Assembly: GCA_963848675.1 (NCBI GenBank)
Contig: CAWKEY010000024.1
Span: 262,456-326,455 of the forward strand
DNA from: CAWKEY01 sp963848675
GTDB taxonomy: Bacteria > Pseudomonadota > Gammaproteobacteria > Methylococcales > Methylomonadaceae
DNA: 64,000 nt
Direction: 5' to 3'
In this document: positions 56,182 through 64,000 of the stretch, in pieces
Layout of the letters: each line of letters starts with the position of its first letter
Numbering within the stretch: the stretch's first letter is position 1
Notes under the pieces: model-generated
Told to the model about the DNA's origin: nothing
Seen by the model: only the letters and a program-made list of their open reading frames with translations
Database searches by the model: none
Position numbers and translations under genes: made by a program

Positions 56182-56892
56182 ATGCCTCGTCGTCCTCGAA
56201 TCATGCTACCGAATGTTCCCGTTCATATCATTCAGCGGGGTAATAATCGCCAGGTTTGTTTTGTCGCAGAGGAGGATTATCGGCGTTATCTTGATTGGCT
56301 CAAAGACTATGCAGGCAAGGCAGGTTGCCACATCCATGCTTTCGTTTTGATGGCCAATCATGTCCATTTGCTGCTGACGGCGGATAGACTGGATAGTGCG
56401 GGGCAAATGATGAAGGCGTTGGGGCAGCGGTATGTTCAATATTTCAACCGTAACTACCGGCGTAGTGGCACTTTATGGGAGGGGCGGTTTCGATCATGTT
56501 TGATCCAGGAGGAACCTTATTTGCTGGGCTGTATGCGGTATATCGAATTAAACCCTGTGCGGGCGGGTATGGTTTCCCATCCCGGCGAGCATAGATGGTC
56601 AAGTTATCGGGAGAACGCGCAAGGCGAATCTTCCGGCCTTGTTGAACCTCATGTTTTGTACGATCAATTGGCTGAAGATGTGTCCGGTCGCCAGTTGGCT
56701 TATCGTGAATTGTTCCGTTACGAACTGGAATCTGGGTTGGTGGATCAGCTTCGTCAGGCGACGAATGGAAATGTGGTACTCGGAAATGATCGGTTTGGCG
56801 AGGAAATCGCCAAGATGCTGGGCAGGCGAGTTACGCTTGGGACTGTGGGACGACCAAGGAAAGCGACGAAAGATGGTGTGTCTGAAAAATAA
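56182..56892 (+). CDS. REP-associated tyrosine transposase (RAYT, Y1 family)
   Basis: A 236-residue Y1-fold transposase. It has a HUH metal motif NHVHLLLT in HAFVLMANHVHLLLTADR, the catalytic Tyr in the helix GQRYVQYFNRNYRRSG, and LWEGRFRSCLIQEE and YIELNPVRAGMV. Length fits the group 2/3 RAYTs. Such proteins process REP sequences in single-stranded form (family knowledge). The gene is bracketed by short inverted REP-like repeats, supporting a REPtron unit. The ATG at 56182 lies after an AT-rich upstream region. Confidence 0.93.
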   Translation: MPRRPRIMLPNVPVHIIQRGNNRQVCFVAEEDYRRYLDWLKDYAGKAGCHIHAFVLMANHVHLLLTADRLDSAGQMMKALGQRYVQYFNRNYRRSGTLWEGRFRSCLIQEEPYLLGCMRYIELNPVRAGMVSHPGEHRWSSYRENAQGESSGLVEPHVLYDQLAEDVSGRQLAYRELFRYELESGLVDQLRQATNGNVVLGNDRFGEEIAKMLGRRVTLGTVGRPRKATKDGVSEK

Positions 56893-56893
56893 A

Positions 56894-56950
56894 CGTGGTC
56901 TGTCCCTGATTGTCCCTCTGATTGTCCCTGAGGTATCCCTGAGGTATCCC
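56894..56950 (+). repeat. REP-like repeat and tandem short repeats downstream of RAYT gene
   Basis: CGTGGTCTGTCCC (56894-56906), the inverse of the upstream copies, followed by two copies of CTGATTGTCCC-like sequence and two of CTGAGGTATCCC. These direct repeats resemble degenerate REP tails. The element boundary is at about 56950. Confidence 0.65.
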
Positions 56951-56960
56951 CCGGCTCCAG

Positions 56961-57078
56961 GCTCTGATGGCTGCTGTCGAGGCTGGTTTGAGTGGAGCGT
57001 CAGTATCCATTACGGCGCTCGGGCGGGCGCTTTCCGGACCTGTCTATATCAAACATAAAATCAAACGGATGGATCGCT
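56961..57078 (+). pseudogene. N-terminal fragment of an IS4-type transposase
   Basis: In frame from 56961: ALMAAVEAGLSGASVSITALGRALSGP and IKHKIKRMDRL, the usual N-terminal part of an IS4-family transposase. The frame is cut exactly at the left terminal repeat of the IS1634 element (57079). The matching C-terminal fragment is on the far side of that element. Confidence 0.75.
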
Positions 57079-57096
57079 TAACCCATATTTAACACC
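57079..57096 (+). repeat. Left terminal inverted repeat of the IS1634 element
   Basis: TAACCCATATTTAACACC; exact inverse of the copy at 59231-59248. Confidence 0.9.
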
Positions 57097-57189
57097 TGCA
57101 ATTAATATCCATTTAAAAATAACATGTTGTGTTATAAAAAATCTTCGTGTGGCACTACACTTTGAAAAATAGCGTCTAGTCTCAGTGTT

Positions 57190-59071
57190 TTAGACGATGG
57201 TTTTGCTGATACCTCCGGGCGCTGGGTTCTCTTTTAAGGCACGATAAATAGCCATTTGCTCCGGTTCCGCACGGGTGGCTTTGCGCACATGCAAGGCTTT
57301 ACCATCGGCACGACGGAAACTGGCGGTTACCCGGCATTGACTGCGCATGATTTCCCGTAATGTGCGCCAACTACCGTTGGCATCAATAGCGCTCTCTTGT
57401 AGACGGCGGCGAATAAGTTGGACAAACTGATAGGCCAATACGGTGATGAACAAGTGACTGTCAGCCCGCTCTTCTTTACTATGAAAGATAGGCCGAAAAC
57501 CCAGATCACTTTTAAAACAGCGAAACACGGCTTCAAGGTCAGTGAGCATCATATTAAGTGCGCCATAGCTGTTCTTCCGGCCATTGGCATTGGTTACTGC
57601 GCAGGCAATAGACACCTGGGAGATCAACATAAGAACCCGGCACACTGTGTTTTTGCCAGGTGATGCTTAGCGCTTTTTCACCGCTGTCATCGGTTTGCAA
57701 GTCGATTTGATAATGCTGACCGATGCCATGATGCTTTTCTTTCAAGCGGCCGATACGCTCCCATAATTTATCCGGGCGTTTTTCGGTGCGGGGGCGTTGC
57801 AACCCTGCGTTTAAGGCGTTAAGTCCGGCTTCAAAACGGCTGGCGAAGCGTTCCGCCATGGCCCGTTCCTTTTGTTCGCGGCCGGATGAATGGCAATAAA
57901 GCCGCACTTCTTGGCCGTCTTCGGCGACGACTTTTTGGCAGCGTACCGTTTCCTGGGCAGCAGTTTCAACCGAGATGGCGGCATCCGCATCAAATTGACG
58001 TGCGCGTTCGCGACTGACGACCAGATAACCATAGCCTTTTGTGCGCAGCCATTGAATATTGGCCTCTGTAGCAATTCCGGCATCCATCACCACCAGGGCC
58101 CCCTGTGGCGCACCCAGATTTTGCAGCATGGTTTCCAGCGTACCCGCTTCGCTGACATTACCGGCAAAGGTCTGTGAACGGCGCACAAAGCCGCTGCCGT
58201 CCAAGACTAAACCCAGCGTCACCAGCGGACAATCCGTGCGCTTTTCTTTTGAGCGTCCACGCCGGGCTTTGGTATTGTGCGGTACTTCGCCTTCGAAATA
58301 GGTATTGGTGAGATCGTACAGGGTGATGGTGGTGGAAAAACCAAACAAATCCGTAAGTCGCGTGAATAAGGTCTGTTCGATTTGGGTGCTGTGTTTCCAC
58401 AAGGTGTCTGCCGCCCGGTACATTGTCATCAAGGGCAGCCTTTCATAGTCAACGTCCATTAATTCGCCCAGCGCGCTTTGCTTCATCAGCCAGTTGTGGG
58501 TGGCTAACTCCGAACTTACACCGGCCATACGCCCGATAATGGCACCCACTATCGCGGCTATGTGCGCGCCATTGATGCCCAGGTGAGCCAGCAAGTCGAG
58601 GAAATTCAATTGTTGCATGGCCCAAAGTCCTAACTGTTCCACGCCGACGGTTCTGGGCCGGGTCAATTCCAGGGAGTCCACATCGACGGTTTGCAGATCG
58701 GTTGGTGCACTCACTATGGATTCTACACGCGCGACTGACGACTCAGCAGGCGTTGAAGGATCCTCATCCGCTATCGGTGTGGTGCTGACGACCGCCCGTT
58801 GCGCTATGAGCTGAGCGGCAAAGCGTTGCGCCGCCTTGTCAACGGCAGCCGGCAATTCGAGTGGTAATAGCTCAGTCTGGTGGCTCAGCAATTGCTCAAT
58901 CCGCACACAAAGCGAAGCCCACAAATCTTGATCAACAGCGAAATGCCTACCCAAATTTAATAGGGTTATCTGACGCGGTTTTCCATCCACGCGTTGGCTA
59001 GCCACCAAGCGATAGGTGTAATAGCGTTCGCCCGTGGACGAGTTATTTGTATGCGTTCGACGGATATACAT
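57190..59071 (-). pseudogene. IS1634-family transposase with +1 frameshift
   Basis: Read from ATG 59071 (MYIRRTHTNNSSTGERYYTY); upstream codons in the same frame are hydrophobic and not typical. Catalytic Asp residues are in LYDLTNTYFEG and VVMDAGIATEANIQWL. At about 57556-57563 one extra A after ...EEQLWRT closes the frame; removing it gives TYMMLTDLEAVFRCF, which includes the third acidic residue and continues to the stop at 57190. The catalytic triad is therefore split between two frames. No slippery heptamer typical of programmed frameshifting is obvious. Confidence 0.85.
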
Positions 59072-59230
59072 GACGCAAAAAAATAGCGCAGTCTGGAAAA
59101 ATATGCAATAGGCAGACATAACTATTATGGCCCTACAAAACACAAATAACACTAAAGATTAGCTGCCTATAGTAAAAATCAATAACTTAGACAAGCCTCT
59201 CAGCTTGATTTTGAGTAAATTGAGGGGCGT

Positions 59231-59248
59231 GGTGTTAAATATGGGTTA
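59231..59248 (+). repeat. Right terminal inverted repeat of the IS1634 element
   Basis: GGTGTTAAATATGGGTTA, exact inverse of the left repeat at 57079-57096. Confidence 0.9.
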
Positions 59249-59250
59249 GC

Positions 59251-59580
59251 CTCATCTATGGCCGACTGATCGTCATCCTGGTGGTGCAACGCTTGTTGGC
59301 GTTAGCTTCCGTCCAAGCAATGAATGAGCAGCGGGAGCTTTCCTTTCATAAGGCTATCCAATGGCTTAGACGCGGCAAACGGCTTGTAAATGCTTTCCTT
59401 GAGGGGCAATTCGGAAGCCTGCTCAGTTGCATGGTGTCCAGTTTGAAAAGATTGCTCAAGCAGAAGCGAAAACGCCTCACGACCTGGGAATTGATTGCGC
59501 AGCAAGTGGCGTATTTGGACAGCTTTGCGGATTTGGGCTACCTTGTCCGCGAGGAGTTAGCCCAGGCTGTTTGCCCTTAG
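59251..59580 (+). pseudogene. C-terminal fragment of an IS4-type transposase
   Basis: In frame from the edge of the IS1634 element: LIYGRLIVILVVQRLLALAS, then SFHKAIQWLRRGKRLVNAFL and a basic tail ending AQAVCP. The start LIYGRL is the usual last conserved helix after the DDE core in IS4 transposases. The core itself is gone. Frame and orientation match the N-terminal fragment at 56961-57078. Confidence 0.7.
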
Positions 59581-59592
59581 CTTGATGCGTAT

Positions 59593-59672
59593 GGGTTTGC
59601 AACCCCGTTACTCATGTTTCGTAAATTTTTGAGGTCTTCAAACGTTTCAGTCGGGGTTGCAAACCCCGACTG
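59593..59672 (+). repeat. Two inverted copies of a short palindromic repeat, second may terminate
   Basis: GGGTTTGCAACCCC (59593-59606) and its complement GGGGTTGCAAACCC (59653-59666). The second lies in a longer 11-bp stem CAGTCGGGGTT/AACCCCGACTG (59648-59672) followed by GGCTTTTG, a weak terminator for the plus strand. The two copies could also pair with each other across 46 nt. Looks like a small REP-type unit. Confidence 0.6.
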
Positions 59673-59716
59673 GCTTTTGTCGAAGAGATAACTTTCCTGG
59701 TCATAGAGCGGATGAG

Positions 59717-60583
59717 TTACAGTCTGGCCAACAGCTCCGCTTTCTTGGTGCCGTACTCTGTATCCGTCAATATGCCTTTATCTTTCAGATTGGCCAATTT
59801 CTCGATAGCGGCGAAAATATCTGCTTCCTGATTGGCAGCTTGTGTATTCACAATGCTGGTTTGATGAGCCGGAGCAGGTTGAGATTGATCCGGTGTTTGC
59901 ACGGGCACATTGTCGATAGAAATGATGGGTAGCGTTTTAACATCGACCAGCCCGTATTGACTGGTAAACGTAATTGACCCCCCTACCGACTGCTGCTGGG
60001 AAAAGCCACCAATCTGATGATCCAGTGTATCGTAAAGCGTGACATGTCCATTGGCTTCGATAGCCAGCCGCCGAATGGTGGCAAAGTAAGCATAACGCAC
60101 ATTATTTTGCGATCCCGTGCTGCTGGGAAATTGCAAACCTGCGGGCCACCAGTTTCCGGAACTACCGGCAGGTGGAGGCACAAACAGGCTGACTGGCCCG
60201 ATAGGCCCGGAACTATTTTGTTGCTGCCCACTGGTGTTGACATAGTTGCCGCCGAAGTCGTTTTGCTGCTGAGTGCCTTGGTGTTGGGACTGAAAGCTCC
60301 CACTTTGAATGTGCCCCGGTTGGTTGGCAATCAGATTGGAGAGTTCTTGACACAACCCGCCTACACTGTTTTTTAAATTATTATTGAACATATCACCCAA
60401 CATAATCATGCCACCCTTCATCCATTGGCCGGAACCGCCAAATTCAGGATGATTAAACTGCGCCATAGAACCGTTGCCGTTGATGACCGACTGCAACATG
60501 CTGAATACGGCATCAGGGCTAAAGTTATAGCGATGCGCAATGTTGTTGATGATTTGCTGGCCTTCCGGCGTAAGCTGTCTCAT
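59717..60583 (-). CDS. SHOCT-domain protein of unknown function
   Basis: A 288-residue cytoplasmic protein without signal peptide. N-terminal helical segment LTPEGQQIINNIAHRYNFSPDAVFSMLQSV; a Gly/Gln/Ser/Asn-rich low-complexity middle (about 90-150); a beta-rich part (RYAYFATIRRLAIEANGHVTLYDTLDHQIGGF) and a C-terminal SHOCT domain (DIFAAIEKLANLKDKGILTDTEY...KKAELLARL). SHOCT domains mediate oligomerisation in many unrelated proteins. The first ATG lies at 60583; no SD is clear. No functional context. Confidence 0.7.
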   Translation of the reverse strand: MRQLTPEGQQIINNIAHRYNFSPDAVFSMLQSVINGNGSMAQFNHPEFGGSGQWMKGGMIMLGDMFNNNLKNSVGGLCQELSNLIANQPGHIQSGSFQSQHQGTQQQNDFGGNYVNTSGQQQNSSGPIGPVSLFVPPPAGSSGNWWPAGLQFPSSTGSQNNVRYAYFATIRRLAIEANGHVTLYDTLDHQIGGFSQQQSVGGSITFTSQYGLVDVKTLPIISIDNVPVQTPDQSQPAPAHQTSIVNTQAANQEADIFAAIEKLANLKDKGILTDTEYGTKKAELLARL

Positions 60584-60988
60584 TAGAATGTCCGCTTGGT
60601 TAAGATGTAAGTGATATAGGATAAATCAGGAGCATCGGGGTTCACAAATTGTCATCCGAATTTAGATTTCATGTCAGTGTAAATGAACAGCCCGTTAAAA
60701 AGCACTTAAAAATCTAAACTCGAGAGGATGCGGGCTTGTTTGAATCGTTAAAGCTATGTGAGTAGACGTCTGGCAGCACCTTTTCAGTGCGAAACACTAA
60801 GAACCAGATCAATTTGGTGCAAATAAGCACATGGAGTCTGAACAATAAGTCGTCAGTCACTCGGGGCTTAATGCAAGTCAGGCTGTATCGAGCTGCAAAC
60901 GCGTGTAAAGCGGTCAATGGCACAACTTCTGCTATAAATTTTCTTATGACTTCATCGTTTTACCTGGAAAATCGACGCATTGCACACC
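60584..60988. other. Intergenic region between divergent genes
   Basis: About 405 nt between the SHOCT gene and the GH15-like gene. It must hold promoters for both, but no clear elements stand out. Short frames on the reverse strand at 60714-60923 and 60944-61312 are not coding-like. Confidence 0.5.
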
Positions 60989-63900
60989 ATGAAACCGAAT
61001 GATCCTCACGATAAACTGGACACCTACTATCAGCAGGTACAGGACATCATTCTTAACAGGCAAGATTGGGTGACTGGCCTGCTGCCTGCCAGTACGGCCG
61101 TTAATGTTCATGGCAACTATACCGATGCCTGGGTAAGGGATAATGTCTACAGTATTCTGGCCGCATGGGGTCTGGCGCTGGCTTACCGGCGCGTTGAAGA
61201 AAATGAGGGTCGCACCTACGTTCTGGAGCAAAGTGTCGTTAAGCTGATGCGCGGACTGTTGACGGCAATGATGCGGCAGGCGCCCAAAGTTGAGAAATTC
61301 AAGCAGTTCCAAAACCCAATGGACGCCTTACATGCAAAATACGATACAAAAACGGGTGCTTGTGTCGTTGGCGATCATGAATGGGGGCATTTACAACTGG
61401 ATGCCACGTCCTTATTTCTGTTGATGCTGGCGCAAATGACGGCATCCGGCTTGCGCATTGTCTTTACCATTGATGAAGTCAATTTCGTGCAAAACCTGGT
61501 TCACTATATCAGTCGAACCTACCGTACACCCGACTTCGGTATCTGGGAGCGCGGCCACAAAATTAATCATGGCATCGCCGAGTTGAATGCCAGTTCCATT
61601 GGCATGGCAAAAGCCGCACTGGAAGCGCTGTCCGGTTTTAACTTATTTGGCAAGGAGGGCGGACAAGCGTCGGTTGTTCATGTGATTAGTGACGATATCG
61701 CGCGGACGCGGATTACTCTGGAATCGCTTTTACCCAGAGAGTCCATTTCCAAAGAGGCCGATTCGGCCGTTCTCAGTATCACCGGATTTCCTGCTTTTGC
61801 GGTTGATAATCAGACCATCCGGGCAAAAACAGAAGCGATTATTTGCGAAAAACTGGAAGGCCGATATGGCTGCAAACGCTTTTTATTGGATGGCCACCAA
61901 ACTGTAATAGAAGATGGACACCGTCTTTATTATGATCCACATGAATTAAGACAATTCATGGCTATTGAATGTGAATGGCCCTTGTTTTTTACCTATTTAC
62001 TGCTTAACCACCTGTTCACAGGCGATATCGAAGCGGCCTTGCGTTACCGTAAAAAATTGGAAAGTTTGCTGGTTGAGCACAATGGCCAGCACTTATTGCC
62101 GGAACTGTATATCGTACCGGAAGAGTCGATAGCTGCTGAAAAAGCCGATCCGTACAGCCAGGAACGCGTTCCGAATGAGAACATTCCTTTGGTTTGGGCG
62201 CAAAGCCTTTTTATGCTGGGCTGCCTTATTCAGGATAATTTGCTGACTTGTGACGACATAGACCCCTTGGGTCGCTATAAAATTGATAAACCACAGCAGG
62301 ATTGCAAGCTGCAAATTCAGTTACTGGCTCAGGACGAAGCCGCCCAGAACAGCTTACTGGAATATGGGATTCATACTCAAACGCTCGCTGAAATAGCCCC
62401 CATTCAAATCAGGGAAGCCAATGAACTGGCCGAGGCCTATACACATGTAGGCAGAAATGACCGGATTGGCTTAACAGGCAGGCCTTTAAGGCAATTGCGG
62501 ACACTGGCAACATCCAAGATGTATATCCTGGCCGGTGAACGTCTGCTGTTTTTACCGCAATGTCTCAATCAAAAAGGTTTTTATCTTGCGATGGACAATC
62601 GCTTACTCATTCAGCGCTTACGCCTGGAGTTATCTTACATCCATAGGCATTGGGACAGACAGGGTAACCCTTTAGTGGTAATGACTATAAAACATAATAT
62701 GTTGGGTAACCAACACCGTGAAATCCTTATTGAATTCATCAAAGAACTGCAACAGGGGACTGCTCAAGGAATCTCCTTACAACTCGGAACGCTTTTAGAT
62801 TTCGCAGAAACGTCAAGCCATGAAAAAATTAACTACCTGCATGATTTTCAATTCTCCAAAGCTTCCTGGGAGGACGCCAAGCGTCCCTTTTTAGAGGTAT
62901 TGCCATTAAATACCGCTTCGCCAGCACAGTTGGATACACACCAACTAACGGAATGGGAAATCAGTACCGATGAAATGCTCATCGAGCAACTGAAAATCAA
63001 CGCCAATCTGTACGCACAACTGGAAGCATTAACGTTACTAAGCCTTCGTCATGGCCTGGATTACGATACCGGATTAACGGCGATGGATGGCACTGCCGGC
63101 AGTGTGCGTGACTTGCTGGAAGAAATCTATGAGCGGGCCGGGGATCAACATGTCTGGACCATTGTCAGACGCTGCGCCGGTTTACTGGGTAAATACGATA
63201 TCAATCTGGAACAGGCGGCAACCGAAATACTGGTTCGTCAACATGCATTAAGCTTAGGTTTCGCCTATAGAAGCCGGGCAACCTTGACGCGACCCGCAGA
63301 TTCCGCGGAAATCTTGCAAATTATCCGCACCTACAACAACTATGATCCCAGTGAACATATCATAATTCAGGAATTGATCCTTTATCTGGGCATGCTTATC
63401 AAATCCCACCCGGAATTGTTCACGGATATGCACACGGTACGAGTGGGGCACATCCTGCAATTAATGATTGTCAGACAAAAACGCGAAACAGGCTGCAGTT
63501 CATTGGATCAGGCTTTTAACAATATATTGTCCTTAGCACCGTATCAATTGTCCATTAAAGTAAAGGAAACTCTGGAAGACTATAGCAATACAGAAGATCA
63601 GCTGGATTTAGCGGAAATGTTGCACTACGAAGGCGATTGTCGAGATTTAATCAGCGCACGTTTCTCAAAAAATATCGATCCCAGACAGCATGGAGGCATG
63701 TCTGATTGGTATGAATGGCGCGAACGGCAAGGCAGTGTTGGCAGAGAAAATAATGCATTTTTTGCCAGCGTCTGGGACATCCTGCACCATTGCAAGGGAT
63801 TAATGATAGGTGAGAAACTCAACAGTAAAAATCGGCTGGATAGCGAGGAGACGCTGTCACAGACGACCACCGGTGAACTGAGTTTCAAATTACACGTAAA

Positions 63901-64000
63901 TCATCTGCTAAACAAAATTCAAGCCCCGGTCTATCGTCAGTTAACGGTAGAAGCGCTAAAGGCAATGGCGTATATTTTTCGTGAAAATACATCATTACAA
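60989..64000 (+). CDS. Phosphorylase b kinase alpha/beta-like GH15 protein (partial, 3' end outside window)
   Basis: ATG 60989 opens a frame of 1004 codons without a stop to the window edge. An (alpha/alpha)6 glucoamylase-like N-terminal domain (about 1-420) is followed by the PhK alpha/beta-type region. Segments striking for similarity to eukaryotic phosphorylase kinase alpha: GNYTDAWVRDNVYSILA, HEWGHLQLDATSLFLLMLAQ with QMTASGLRIVFTIDEVNFVQ, and FGIWERGHKINHGIAELNAS with SSIGMAKAALEAL. RLELSYIHRHWDRQGNPLVV near 545-565 is a second conserved block. In animals the alpha/beta subunits regulate the kinase; in bacteria the role is unknown, probably linked to glycogen or other glucan metabolism. 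No gamma (kinase) or calmodulin gene is nearby. Confidence 0.88.
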   Translation, partial: MKPNDPHDKLDTYYQQVQDIILNRQDWVTGLLPASTAVNVHGNYTDAWVRDNVYSILAAWGLALAYRRVEENEGRTYVLEQSVVKLMRGLLTAMMRQAPKVEKFKQFQNPMDALHAKYDTKTGACVVGDHEWGHLQLDATSLFLLMLAQMTASGLRIVFTIDEVNFVQNLVHYISRTYRTPDFGIWERGHKINHGIAELNASSIGMAKAALEALSGFNLFGKEGGQASVVHVISDDIARTRITLESLLPRESISKEADSAVLSITGFPAFAVDNQTIRAKTEAIICEKLEGRYGCKRFLLDGHQTVIEDGHRLYYDPHELRQFMAIECEWPLFFTYLLLNHLFTGDIEAALRYRKKLESLLVEHNGQHLLPELYIVPEESIAAEKADPYSQERVPNENIPLVWAQSLFMLGCLIQDNLLTCDDIDPLGRYKIDKPQQDCKLQIQLLAQDEAAQNSLLEYGIHTQTLAEIAPIQIREANELAEAYTHVGRNDRIGLTGRPLRQLRTLATSKMYILAGERLLFLPQCLNQKGFYLAMDNRLLIQRLRLELSYIHRHWDRQGNPLVVMTIKHNMLGNQHREILIEFIKELQQGTAQGISLQLGTLLDFAETSSHEKINYLHDFQFSKASWEDAKRPFLEVLPLNTASPAQLDTHQLTEWEISTDEMLIEQLKINANLYAQLEALTLLSLRHGLDYDTGLTAMDGTAGSVRDLLEEIYERAGDQHVWTIVRRCAGLLGKYDINLEQAATEILVRQHALSLGFAYRSRATLTRPADSAEILQIIRTYNNYDPSEHIIIQELILYLGMLIKSHPELFTDMHTVRVGHILQLMIVRQKRETGCSSLDQAFNNILSLAPYQLSIKVKETLEDYSNTEDQLDLAEMLHYEGDCRDLISARFSKNIDPRQHGGMSDWYEWRERQGSVGRENNAFFASVWDILHHCKGLMIGEKLNSKNRLDSEETLSQTTTGELSFKLHVNHLLNKIQAPVYRQLTVEALKAMAYIFRENTSLQ

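Larger units (their letters stand above)
57079..59248 (-). mobile_element. IS1634-family insertion sequence
   Basis: A 2170-bp element with perfect terminal inverted repeats of 18 bp, TAACCCATATTTAACACC at 57079-57096 and its complement at 59231-59248. It encodes one transposase on the reverse strand, frame-broken. No clear target duplication: left flank ends ATCGCT, right flank begins GCCTCAT. That, and the missing middle of the interrupted IS4 transposase, point to an adjacent deletion after insertion. Inside the right end, about 59072-59230 is non-coding. Confidence 0.9.

Noticed and set aside
56075..56950. CRISPR-like direct repeats near the RAYT gene
   Set aside because: Repeats are too short, lack equal-length spacers, and are explained by REP-like units; no cas genes are present.
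60714..60923. 69-codon reverse frame upstream of the GH15-like gene
   Set aside because: Cys/Ser/Leu-rich, no start signal, and no similarity that I can name.

Overview
The window looks like chromosomal DNA of a gammaproteobacterium of moderate GC. I infer a Methylococcales-type methanotroph, or a close relative, from the flavour of the proteins: a RegB/RegA pair, a bacterial phosphorylase-kinase-like GH15 protein, Uma2 and RAYT genes, and an outer-membrane barrel with an N-terminal coiled coil. No methane-oxidation gene lies inside the window, so this assignment is inference only.

Layout. 1-4.5 kb: end of a reverse-strand RND efflux operon (adaptor; the next gene starts at base 3), then gcvH, dgkA, a PfkB-kinase/MazG fusion ORF and a Uma2 nuclease. 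4.5-9.1 kb: RegA/RegB-type redox two-component pair and a Lon-like protease. 9.2-13.5 kb: a TRAP-type transporter cluster (lipoprotein, solute-binding protein, fused QM permease). 13.7-18.6 kb: an Aer-type PAS chemoreceptor with a C-terminal frameshift, a SUMF1-fold protein and thiO. 19-23 kb: outer-membrane barrel protein with its own terminator, a Phd/PIN toxin-antitoxin pair, prolyl aminopeptidase, ubiX and a PilZ protein. 23-26.4 kb: map-glnD on the reverse strand. 26.7-34 kb: the conserved block rpsB-tsf-pyrH-frr-uppS-cdsA-dxr-rseP, followed by dsbC instead of the usual bamA. 34.9-38 kb: mutS and pncC, divergent.

38-42.5 kb is an accessory island: the tail of a truncated RhlE-type helicase, an RHH/Doc toxin-antitoxin pair, and a decayed Tn5053/Tn552-like transposon. 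Its resolvase has a nonsense codon, its DDE transposase has a frameshift and an apparent loss of the catalytic Glu, its ATPase is broken, and an array of end repeats is present. 42.6-46.4 kb: a large MscS-type channel and a lipoprotein. 47.2-54.6 kb: a glycine-zipper protein, a complete RND tripartite efflux operon and a potassium-channel-like protein. 54.7-59.7 kb: a multidomain NlpE/META lipoprotein, a RAYT transposase gene bracketed by REP-like repeats, and an IS1634-family element inserted in an IS4-type transposase remnant. 59.7-64 kb: a SHOCT protein and the first 1004 codons of a phosphorylase b kinase alpha/beta-like GH15 protein that runs off the window.

How the parts work together: the 26.7-34 kb operon couples translation (S2, EF-Ts, RRF), UMP supply, undecaprenyl and phospholipid precursors, isoprenoids and envelope-stress proteolysis. 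map-glnD adds N-terminal processing and nitrogen signalling. The rest is transport, envelope and signalling genes with mobile DNA between them. Several genes carry single-base indels near short runs; these may be real decay or assembly errors. I found no tRNA, rRNA or CRISPR array.
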